This document shows, piece by piece, positions 1 through 8,536 of a stretch of DNA of 31,533 bases (positions within the stretch are counted from its first letter, which is position 1; the number at the start of each line of letters is the position of its first letter). The notes below the pieces were generated by a model, which was given only the letters and a program-made list of their open reading frames with translations, made no database searches and was not told where the DNA came from. The stretch is from the NCBI GenBank assembly GCA_016098155.1, contig JAAAJB010000425.1:1-31533 (forward strand), given 5' to 3'. Position numbers and translations under genes: made by a program. This DNA is from Actinomortierella ambigua. Taxonomy: Eukaryota; Mortierellomycota; Mortierellomycetes; Mortierellales; Mortierellaceae.

Positions 1-1
1 G

Positions 2-130
2 GACCCGGTCCTGGCTCGGTTGGGCGTCGTCGCCGCGGGTCCTGGCAATCATGCTCCTGCTGCTGCTATGGGAGGAGGAGGAGGTGGCGTGATGACGAAT
101 GCCGATGATCGTCGAGAGCAGCAAAAGTGA
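2..130 (+). CDS. 3' end of an unidentified gene (C-terminal 42 codons)
   Basis: An open frame entered at base 2 runs to a TGA at 128-130. It encodes a low-complexity tail rich in Ala and Gly, including a run of six glycines, and ends in a basic, glutamine-containing stretch (DDRREQQK). The frame choice rests on composition and on the position of a poly(A) signal about 195 bp downstream. The other two frames also stay open for part of this stretch, so the frame is likely but not proven. No domain is visible and I cannot name the gene; the body lies outside the window. Confidence 0.45.
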   Translation, partial: DPVLARLGVVAAGPGNHAPAAAMGGGGGGVMTNADDRREQQK

Positions 131-724
131 AAGCCCCCCCCCCACACCTGTCGTCTCTCTAGTCTCTACCTTCTCACACCATCCACTTTCCACATTGGAA
201 TAGCCACTCCACTCTTGCACCTATTGATGCTATTACTTCTGTGTCTCCTCCCCTCCCCCGTCATTGCCACCATTATTTCTTTGTAAATGAGGAGAAAAAA
301 AGCAGCTGTTATTTTTTTTATGTAATAAAAGAAGTTCTCTATCTTTGATATTTCTTTTACTGCACGTCTCGTCAAGATGGTACGGGGGCAAGGTTGGGCG
401 CACCTTTCAGCTTTCGCGCGCAAATACTCCATTTGAACGGTTTTAAGACGTCCTCTAAGGCCTTCCTGTGCGATATCATGACCATGTTTATTGAGGGTTG
501 GGATGATGAAAACCAGGGCAGGAAGAAGATCAGAAGAAGATCAAGACGCGGAAGAGGAGGATTGGTGCACAAGATGAAGTTCGACGCAGGCACTCGCCCT
601 ACCTCGAACGCTATCGGGGAAAGGGGAGAGCATGGGAGAGCAATATTAAAACAGCAATGATTATGAGGGCAAACCCCTCGCAACTGGACTGGCTATTTCA
701 ATGTACATTCGGCCTCTGTTGGCA
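131..724. other. Intergenic: 3' flank of two converging genes
   Basis: Apart from the poly(A) signal at 324-329, I see no supportable gene here. Both strands carry open frames around 372-683, but neither resembles a known domain and neither connects by consensus splice sites to the gene ending at 725. The C-run at 135-144 and the A-run at 294-301 are simple sequence. Confidence 0.4.
324..329 (+). terminator. AATAAA poly(A) signal, probably of the gene ending at 130
   Basis: A canonical AATAAA hexamer follows a T-rich stretch about 195 bp after the upstream stop codon. The sequence after it (CTCTATCTTTGATATTT) recurs in diverged form near 3694-3711. Confidence 0.4.
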
Positions 725-2131
725 TCACTCTTCCATCTTGCGTGAACGGGGCGTCGCCAAACCAGGAAAGCAGGGCGGACGTGCGGAATGGCGGCGTTTT
801 CCTTTGTTGAGGACGGTGACGGCATTGCCAAAGGTTTTCTCCAACAAGAGCCAAGTCTGAACATCGTCTTCAAAAGACAAGGCATTGGAGAGCGTGAAGA
901 AAATCTTAATGGTGTCAATCTTGGCAGCAACGCACACAGTGCCAATTCGACATAGGAGGTACAAGTTGCACGTTTGACCGATAATTTGCATGAACAAGAT
1001 GTTCATGTCCTCGACGCCCTCGAACCGTGTTGCTAGCTTGTCCGCAGCCCGTTTACTCCACATCAACATCCGCGCCAAGTCGCCTAGGTCTTTCTTGCGA
1101 GATGCGGAGAGGCTTACCTTGCCGCCGCCAATGTCCACAGCTTCATGATACCTGATCACAACGTCGGGATGGTGGGGGCGGCTAATTCCAAGTGTCGAAA
1201 TATTACACAAAGGAGAACGGACCCAGTCAGGGGGCGTATCGGCCGTGCTAAAGCAAAACAAGGAACGTGCAAATAAAATAATAATAAGAGTCAAGCTTAT
1301 CAGTCAGTCAAGGTCATTAAATTCATAAGGTGAAAAAAAAAAAACTTACTGGAGGATTCTGGTTTCGTCGGGCCGATCCATCACATGCGAGAGCATGCCC
1401 AAGATGAGATGACTCGTTTGATCAGTCTCGCCAAAGGAGACGACGTGTTGGTGAAGCTTTGCGCCGTACAGCAAGAGTGATCTTAATGTGCTCTCCGGAG
1501 CTTTCTCGATAGTCTTCTCCATGGCCAAACGGCCAGCCTCCACATCATGTCGTGAAATTGTATCTTTATAGGTCTAGAAGCGGAAGGAAATTAGAAGCAG
1601 TCAGCGTTATGGAGGCGACTGCAAATGAGGCTCTCTGCTCAATAGGGTCCGGTATCACATACATCTTTCGCATCGCGACAAACTCGCACTGCGTCCATAA
1701 CCTCCTCCGGTGTTGGGTACGTGACACGCGCGTCAATTAGATCCCACAGTTTCACGTAAATGCTGCCAAGGTATTTCTTTTGCAAATACGTGGGTCTATC
1801 CTCGAGGAATAGTACTCCTGACAATGCTCTTGAAACGAGGACAAACAAACCAAACAAAAGATGTACTTGAGTTAGTGGTAATCTCAGGTAAGGCCCCATA
1901 AACTCCGGAGCAAATGAAGTGAAACCCAACATACACAAAGTCGGGGAGATTGTCCGCATCGTAGGTTAGCGATTGACAGTGGGTGTAGTAGGCAGTGAAT
2001 TGTTCGCCAAACTCAATACTGCCCAGCTTTGCCGTGAACTCAAAGTTCTCTACGTCGAAAACAGCATTCATAGGGACATGAGAAAACGTTTGTGCCAATC
2101 GGACTGCATCTTCCTCCTCCAATGACTCCAT
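725..2131 (-). CDS. Unrecognised four-exon gene, about 369 aa
   Basis: Four minus-strand exons join cleanly: 2131-1935, 1828-1663, 1573-1350 and 1247-725. The introns are 106, 89 and 102 bp, with donors GTATGT, GTATGT and GTAAGT and acceptors AAG, TAG and TAG. The phases fit and the exons sum to 370 codons. The start at 2131 (MESLEEEDAVRLAQTF) is the first Met of the first exon. An acceptor-like CTTAG lies just upstream with the frame open to it (DDD before the Met), so a further 5' exon is possible. The product is soluble-looking, mixed alpha/beta in composition, with no signal peptide, no clear membrane span and no motif I recognise. The last 40 residues are basic and Pro/Arg-rich. It sits in a block with duplicated and fragmentary sequence, which suggests a lineage-specific expanded family. 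The function is unknown. Confidence 0.6.
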
Positions 2132-2171
2132 GTCGTCGTCCTAAGATCGTAAAGGCCAAAAAGAACTGCTG

Positions 2172-2310
2172 TTCAATGAGCAGAAAAAGAGGAATGGCAC
2201 ATGGATTTTTATTACTTTATCATTACTTTATCTGCGACAGGAAGGGGTCACGGGACGTGGTTTTCTTTGAGCGCTCATCTGATTGTTGCAATTGGGGACA
2301 TGCAGAACTC
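2172..2310 (-). repeat. Diverged direct repeat, copy 1
   Basis: This segment aligns with 2884-3010 in the same orientation at roughly 70-75% identity by eye. The best-conserved part corresponds to GCGACAGGAAGGGGTCACGG here and GCGACAAGAAAGGGTTCCGG there. On the minus strand one frame is shared by both copies (RVLH...AQ.KPR....SCR), ends at the same TAA, and differs by a 9-bp in-frame gap. This suggests, without proving it, a duplicated C-terminal exon. An AATAAA follows the TAA on the minus strand in this copy, near 2205-2210. Confidence 0.5.
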
Positions 2311-2883
2311 GGACACGCTCGAGACTTGTTTCCAGACAACCCGACAGACAGCCATGCGTATAACCGCAAAATTAGTAAGCTCCATCGAGGATGGCGAACG
2401 TGACATCTTGTGGAATGCTCATTGCAAACGAACAGTTGAACGGGAAAAGATTATGGGTACTACTGCTGTGAGCAAGAAAAAGCGTTCTGGCAGAAACGCT
2501 GGTGATCCGAGCCACTCAGGGAGCAGCAGTGATCCCGTCATCTCGACCATGACGCAGAACGTTGAAGTACGACATTCCCATAAGAGCCACTGAAACCGGT
2601 GAGCGATTGTTTGCCTTTTTTTTGCAGGGCAGACGAAGGCTGGATGTCATGGAACGTATCGGCCGAGTATCTTTCTCTCTTTATTGTAAACTATGATTAG
2701 CAGTTCTGATCAATCGCCGCCCTAGAGGCGGGACGGGTCGCTAGGTGGTAGCCCAGGGTTTCTCAGGAGGCCGCCGGTAGAAGCTCCAAACTGTGCGGGT
2801 GTTATGCAGAGGAGGAGCTTTCGTATATAGCCGTACTGTCAAGTAAAAAAAAAAAAAAAAACTGTAAGTTAAATATCACACAG

Positions 2884-3010
2884 AACAATGGGCATATAGG
2901 ACGATTGGCGTCATAGATTTTTCACTTTACCCGCGACAAGAAAGGGTTCCGGTGCGTGGTTTTGTTTGGGCGCCTATCTGGTGGTTGTAATGAAGAACAC
3001 GCAGAGCAGA
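2884..3010 (-). repeat. Diverged direct repeat, copy 2
   Basis: This is the partner of 2172-2310. The shared minus-strand frame here ends SCRG and then TAA, and an acceptor-like TTGACAG lies about 60 bp before the repeat on the minus strand. The two copies imply a local duplication of a gene end or of a dispersed element. I cannot tell which from this window alone. Confidence 0.5.
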
Positions 3011-3398
3011 AAGTGTAAGTGAAGTACATGACACCAAATACAACAGCGCAGTCTGTCAAGTTCATGAGATTTACCTTGGTCAGTCTCATCTCCATCACCT
3101 ACATCACGGGTGTGCTTGCCCTACGTTGAAGCTGAGAATGTATGTGAGAAAGAGAGATCATGCGATAATTGCATACGTAGACTTTTTACTTTCAAGTAAA
3201 ATGCAACATCACCATTCCTGGTTATTGGCTTACCAGCATGCGGCTGACGGTGAGAATGCTTGTATGCCACGGTGTCGCCTTCTTCTTCGACTAGTGCCTA
3301 CAGCCATTTCAAAGAGAGCCAAGCGTTAGCCATGTACCAAGAAGTTTTTTTTTTTTGTTTTCCAAACTGGTTAGCCACAGCACCAATCATTGCATACG

Positions 3399-3652
3399 TT
3401 CTCACGGCTCAGCGCCACCGATGCAGCCTTCCTGGAGATTTCTCGGCGTGGCGATCCTCTTGGACCTTGGTAAAAGGTTTTTAGAGCTGATGCGAATGCT
3501 CTAATTCCTACGTTGATCTTCTTATTTTTGCTTATAGTCACAAGTCCTTCGAGATAGATCGATTCGTCGTATACATCGGGGGGGGGGGTCGCACTGCTGT
3601 AAGCGATTGACAGGTGGGGACGTAGGAGAAAATCCATAAGTGTTATTTTCAA
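3399..3652 (-). pseudogene. Possible remnant coding segment (low confidence)
   Basis: A minus-strand open frame (start 3652) includes a passage that reads like real protein (DESIYLEGLVTISKNKKINV) and ends near a plausible GTATGC donor at about 3398. A further open stretch with good splice-like borders lies near 3225-3288 (LVEEEGDTVAYKHSHRQPHA). I could not assemble these into one gene with consistent phases. They may be exons of a second family member or decayed fragments. A run of ten G at 3581-3590 lies inside the frame. Confidence 0.25.
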
Positions 3653-3774
3653 AGTTTTTTTTTTTTTATTTCAAAGCTGTGAATAAAACAAGCTCTCTGT
3701 CTTTGATATTTGGAGTAGGGAGGTGGGGGTGTTGGACAATGATGGGCTACGACTGATCGAACAGAATTTTTTTT

Positions 3775-5942
3775 TCAAGTGCGATCCTGGTCCGGGAATC
3801 TCTTTCCAAGCTCCGCCACCTCGCGCTCCAAGACGCGCGACTGGGCGCTGGCGCGCTTGTACAGCAGATCGGCCAGGTCCTTATTCTCGGGTGTCAGTCG
3901 GCTCCTGTCGACATTGGCGCCGACCTGTTCCATCGTGCGCAGGACTGTGGCCAGCTGGTTAGGCAACCATGTAACGATCGGCGACCCACCCGTCGCAACA
4001 GGGTGCGATGTGTACTTGATGATGTACTCCTTGGTAAAGCTCCAATGGCGGTTGCGAAAGTTGCGGATCTGGTCCACAGCCGCCAAGTAAATCACGGCCG
4101 AGTTGGGGTCCTGCTCTGCGAACCGTCGCACATTGACCTGACGCGCCCGCTTCTCGACCCACTCCAAGAATTGCGCATGGTTCGAGGGTCGATAGGTTCG
4201 GAAATCCCGCAACACCGCCGTCAGTGGGTTCGTCGGCATGTTCTCCGTCAGCTGCAACAGATTGTCGCCCATTGGCACCATTGAATCGTTGGCACCCGAC
4301 TCGCCTCGGAAAAAGACCGGCTCCTCCCAACAACCCTCGTAGATGACGCCATTCGGGAACATGGGCTGGTTCTTCGTACCCATGATGAACGTCCGGAACT
4401 TGAGATAGTCTGACGGAAGCGACCGCTCCCACATCGTGTCCATCTCGCGGTTGATCGCCTCGTAGGTCTCGACCACGTTCTTCAGCGACTGGTCAAACCG
4501 CGCCCGGTCGTGCACAGTCGCGGCCTCAAGCGTCTTGAGCGTGTTGGCGACGAGCTGGCCCGAATGTGAAACCATGGTCACATGAGAGATGATAAACCCT
4601 TTCTCGGAAGGGTCTCCTGAGAAGGCGCGGATCAGCTCCAGGTTCCCCCAGACGAGTCCCTTGGACTTGTCGACCCGGCGATAGTTGTACAGCGCATACG
4701 AAAGTGCATACTCCATAAAGGGCTTGGCCCCAATCTTCTCAGCCACCTGCACCAGCGGGACTGCAATGTTCTGTGGCAACACTTGACGGCCTAGGCCGTA
4801 CTCGCCCGTCTTGCGGTAGTTGATATCGCATGGCTCCAGCAGGTAAGATGAGGCCAAGAATGTGTAGTCTCTGTACAGCGCTGTAGAGGTATATACAAAG
4901 TAAGAGGTGGTGCTGTGTCAGTAAGAAGATGATCGTTCATACCCCCTTCTTCGCCCAAATTTGGAAAGTTCACTACCTCTCCCACACACACACACACACA
5001 CGTTGTCCGAGCGTTGTAAATCTTTTTTTTTCTCTCTCCTCTCTTTCCCCTTCCCCTTTGACTACACCATGCATTAGTCCATCCAAGGAAAAGAAAACTG
5101 CTCTACTGCTACGCTGCGGCCATAGCGACAGTGAACTAGGCCCTTGCAAAAAAAACAATAAAAAAGTATAATACAGTAAAAAATGACCCGAGCGGCCATG
5201 TTTCACACGCTCTTTTTCCCGCACATTCCCCTCCCCCCCCCCCTATTTTCATTCCTCGGTTTCTCAAAGCGTGATTTTCATTACCGGAGATGACTTCGCT
5301 GTCTGTCACCTTTGACAGATCATATTGGGGCAGACTCTTGCAAGCGTCGCCAAACTTTCCCTGGGCCAAGAGGCCAGGGGAACCATCGGGCAAAGTCAGG
5401 CTCATCTTTTGCAACAGCTCCTCCAGTTCTTTGTATTCTTCGGGCAGGCGCTCCAAGGGATCCTATGGATCGTTCGGTGAGGGTAAAAAGATTGATCGGG
5501 CAGAGCTTGTTGATTAATTGTGCGATAATAGGGAAATGGAGGGGGGAACAGGGTGATAACAGGAAGGGAGCAGTGATAATGAGGTATTATAGACTTGGGG
5601 GGTTCTTACCTGTCGGGGAAGGAAACCGTTCTCGGTACCGACCATGAAGCTCGGGATTGTATGGTTGTTAGGCACAGGATCGTAGAGGATGGGAAAGTCT
5701 TGAACCTCACGGGCTTGATTGGTGGTCCCAGAGGAGTGAAAGTTGCGGGATGCTGTGGCCGAGGATGTAGATGAGGACGAAGGGGGGGACGACAAGGACG
5801 AGGATGAAGTTGAAAACGCTTGTGTCTGTAGATGGAGGCGGGCTGAGGCGGCAAGAGCGGCAGGGGCTTGACGAGCAGCAGCCAAACGGCCGGAGACGAG
5901 GAGAGAGCGGCCCAAGGCAGTGGCAGCGGTTGTGGAGCGCAT
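3775..5942 (-). CDS. BNA2: Indoleamine 2,3-dioxygenase, three exons, 538 aa, mitochondrial-type leader
   Basis: This heme dioxygenase family opens the indole ring of L-tryptophan to N-formylkynurenine, the first step of the kynurenine/NAD route. Exons are 5942-5610, 5462-5285 and 4880-3775; introns of 147 and 404 bp have GTAAGA and GTAATG donors and TAG and CAG acceptors, and phases fit. The IDO N-terminal signature (GFLPRQ, then DPLERLPEEY) is split by intron 1. Exon 3 carries RTFIMGTKN, PNGVIYEGCWEEP and the Ser/Gly-rich GESGANDSM loop. It also carries RHWSFTKEY with the expected proximal heme histidine at about residue 449. The Arg of RTFIMG matches the substrate-carboxylate Arg of human IDO1. 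The first 78 residues lack acidic residues, are rich in Ala, Arg and Ser, and contain RNFHSSG. That looks like a mitochondrial presequence, although IDOs are usually cytosolic. The start at 5942 is the only Met that includes this leader. Confidence 0.93.
4983..5001. repeat. (CA)n microsatellite inside IDO intron 2
   Basis: About nine CA dinucleotides lie within the 404-bp second intron of the IDO gene, followed by a T/CT-rich stretch. The intron is longer than the others in the window and is filled with simple sequence. Confidence 0.85.
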
Positions 5943-6057
5943 TTTGGGCTAGATGAGGAATGAAGTGCAGTAAAGAGGAGTCGAGATCTCGTAGAGCAAG
6001 TAATGAAGAAGAGGAGGAAGAGGAGGTGGTGGCAGTAGATGAGTGGAATGGTGGGCC

Positions 6058-6065
6058 TTTTTATA
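6058..6065 (-). promoter_or_regulatory. TATA-like box upstream of IDO
   Basis: The minus strand reads TATAAAAA here, about 116 bp before the IDO start codon, a plausible distance for a fungal core promoter. The call rests on the motif and its placement only. Confidence 0.35.
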
Positions 6066-6116
6066 AAGTAAGAAGAGTAGTGGAGTGAGTGTTTGTGTGT
6101 GTATTTGTGTGCGTGA

Positions 6117-6136
6117 GTGTGTGTGTGTGTGTGTGT
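6117..6136. repeat. (GT)n microsatellite
   Basis: About ten GT dinucleotides in the IDO upstream region, preceded by an imperfect GT-rich stretch from about 6088. Confidence 0.85.
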
Positions 6137-6356
6137 AATGGAACTGGAGTGCGGGGTCAGCTATACCCAAACAGGGTACATCAATCAAGCAGAGTGTCTC
6201 TCCGGATTGGACAGAGCGACAAGTGGGGCAGCAAGAAAATACAGAGTCGCTGCTGCACAGTGGCCAAAGCACTCCCAACTTGCCCCAAAATCGGAGGGTG
6301 GGTCAAGTGATCAATCAACATCAACGCATCACCAACATCCATCACCCTCCTCCCTT

Positions 6357-6414
6357 TTCATCTCTCTCCCTCTCTCTTTCCCTCTCTCTCCCCTTCCTTC
6401 CTTCTTTCTTTCCT

Positions 6415-6440
<26 letters not shown>
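6357..6440. repeat. CT/TTCC polypyrimidine tract with (CT)n core
   Basis: An almost pure C/T plus-strand tract ends in a (CT)n run at about 6416-6438. It could act as a nucleosome-poor promoter element. On the minus strand it translates as Glu/Arg runs, which are shadows. Confidence 0.8.
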
Positions 6441-6445
<5 letters not shown>

Positions 6446-8536
6446 CACTCCAGACTCGGCCTCTTTCTTTACTTTGCTCGACGAAACATCCCCGAGCCAG
6501 GCACAGAGAAAGACGGCCCTCGGTTAATGCTCTCCTTCTTTCCCACAGCCCTCTTGCCCGTCGCTCTGTGTTCATTCCATGTCCCACTCACTGTCTTGAT
6601 AGCGAAGGCTCTAAACCTTTTTTTTTCTTTCACCCTCTTCGTTTCCCAACATAGCCCTAGGTACAAAAAAAAGAAAGAAAGAGTTAAACACGTTCATTTG
6701 AATGACCATATGTTTACCAATCTGGGCTGCACAGGCAGAATGTCAGGGTGCCACACGAACGTTCATTGTCACACAAAAGAAATGAGTTACAATTTTTTCG
6801 AATATAAGGACTCAATATTAAACGCGTGAATGAATTGAGTGGCGGCCCTTTTCAGAGTTGAGAGGCGGAGGGAAAGCCATTCCCCTGTTGTTACTGTTGT
6901 CTTGCTTTGCTGCTTGACCCCATGCCTTGGCCATTATAGCTTTGCCTCCCTCCCCCCCCCCTTCTCTCTCTCTTTTCCCCTTCGTCTCACTCTCGTCTGC
7001 CTCCTCTATTCGTTCCCTCCCTTTCCTCCCCCCCACGTTGATCTGAGTAAGCCTCTTACCCCTAACCCGTGCCCTATCCTGCGCGCAGTCAACCAAAGGT
7101 CTGTTCGCTTCCGCAGTGCTCTCTCTGTCTGTCTGTCTTTAGCCCCAAGGAGCAGCCAAAAGACCACACCTTCACACTTACTCCTTCGTCCCGTTGCAAA
7201 TATCGCATACCGTTGGGATATTTGATTACTGGACGCCACTTTCGTCGCGGAGGTGGTTCGTGTCGGTACCACGTTCCTACCGTTTTGGATGATCATTTTT
7301 GACAATTATTTCATTCTCAGCACCGGAGCTCATCTCCGTCTCATGTACTGTACTCGTTGCAGTGCGTTTGCTGCTATCGTTCGCATTTGGTCCATACACA
7401 TGTCTCGTGCTCCCTCACTCCTCTCCTCCCCCCCCCCTCAACCTTTCCTTTCATTGTTTCCACCCTACCTGCTATCAAGCAGATGGACAAGAAAGAGTAA
7501 AGCACCTATTAGAGAAGCCGAATGTTTAGAGGAGGGGGTAGGGAGGGGAGGAAGGATGGCTGAAGAATGCGACAAAAGGGTTGAGGGTGGGGCAAAAGAG
7601 AGTGAGAATGAGAGAGAGGGAGAGAGGAAGAAAAAAAGGCATGCCATGATGCCATGAGTGACATTGCTATTCTGACCCGCTTCTCATGTACTGTGTATGC
7701 GAACGCTGCAGGATTTCCACGCCCAACATCCTAAACACAAATAACAAATAGATTACATCTCCTCAATTCAATCTTTCTATTACCCCACTGTTTGCCCCCC
7801 AATGCAAGCCTAGAATGGTATTGTTCTCACAGTGTCCAACCCTCACCCGCCAAATGGAACCTTTTTTTTTCTCACTCTCGCTCACTTGGACGCCTGACAA
7901 AAAAAAAAAAAAAGACAAATGGACTCTTTTTCGACCTTTAGCCGTTTTGATTTCACTATCAACAGGTATCTCTATGCTCATAATTCCGGGTACCAAAGAG
8001 GTTTGACGTGTCACCTACAATCGTTCACCTTCTGAGCGGCTAATTGCGTTTACATCTCTGCCATCACGCCTTTACAGGTGAGGAACATGGTACATACATA
8101 CACGCACATCTCGCGCCTTTCGGTCGAATCTCTCCCCGCTTTTCTTTTTTTCTCTGACCAAGTGACCGAGGCAAACAATCAATGCATCTCGTATCATCCT
8201 TGCACTGTTGTCCTCCCCCCCCCCACCCCATTGGCGCTAAGGACAAAGGATGTGTCACAGAAACATTGACATGCACTCCAATGTTGTTCCCACGGACATG
8301 AGCTCGGGAGGCGATCCACCCCCAGGTCCCAATGCCTGCAACGAGTAGAGTCTAACAAAATCATTTATCAATATAGCTATGGTACAAGAGGTAATGCGGG
8401 CAAGCTCGAGCATTAGGGAGGAAGTAATGACGGTATATATATACGACTGGGGAAAAGAGGGGAGGGAAGAAGGGGAGGGAAGAAGGAAATGACAAAACAA
8501 CAACAACAGTAACAAAACGACAACGCACCAACTTCA

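Larger units (their letters stand above)
2311..3774. other. Gene-poor accessory stretch with fragmentary coding signals
   Basis: The stretch between the unknown gene and IDO holds repeat copy 2, the possible remnant exons above, a short inverted repeat around 2718-2734 (CCGCC CTAGA GGCGG), and an A-run at 2845-2862. A minus-strand frame between about 2836 and 2724 is followed by AATAAA near 2680-2685, which could be the end of a degraded gene. A 130-codon plus-strand frame at 2201-2593 overlaps repeat copy 1 and has no recognisable domain. I do not call a gene here. Confidence 0.35.
5943..8536. other. 2.6-kb intergenic region, CT-rich and microsatellite-rich, no gene seen
   Basis: The left end is the IDO promoter. 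The rest holds a (GT)n tract near 6117-6136, a (CT)n/TTTC tract near 6357-6440, and a C-run near 6952-6961. It also holds C/T-rich stretches near 6960-7035 and 7415-7480, and A-runs near 7900-7913. Open frames on both strands are dominated by Ser/Leu/Pro or Glu/Arg runs that simply translate CT or GA repeats. None shows a domain or a consistent exon chain. Long regulatory DNA, an unrecognised lncRNA or decayed sequence are all possible. Confidence 0.5.

Noticed and set aside
2201..2593. 130-codon plus-strand open frame
   Set aside because: It has no recognisable domain and overlaps the duplicated segment, whose two copies agree better in a minus-strand frame; it was kept only as a note.
2700..2830. 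Possible tRNA- or SINE-like element followed by an A-run
   Set aside because: No convincing A and B boxes or cloverleaf could be drawn; only a five-base-pair hairpin is clear, and one minus-strand frame is open through it.
3723..4284. Plus-strand frames over IDO exon 3
   Set aside because: They are antisense to a coding exon with strong family matches throughout and have no independent support.
6839..7657. Plus-strand frames of 128 and 134 codons in the IDO upstream region
   Set aside because: Composition is dominated by Pro/Ser/Leu from CT-rich DNA, with no splice chain, no domain, and stops in a pattern expected by chance.
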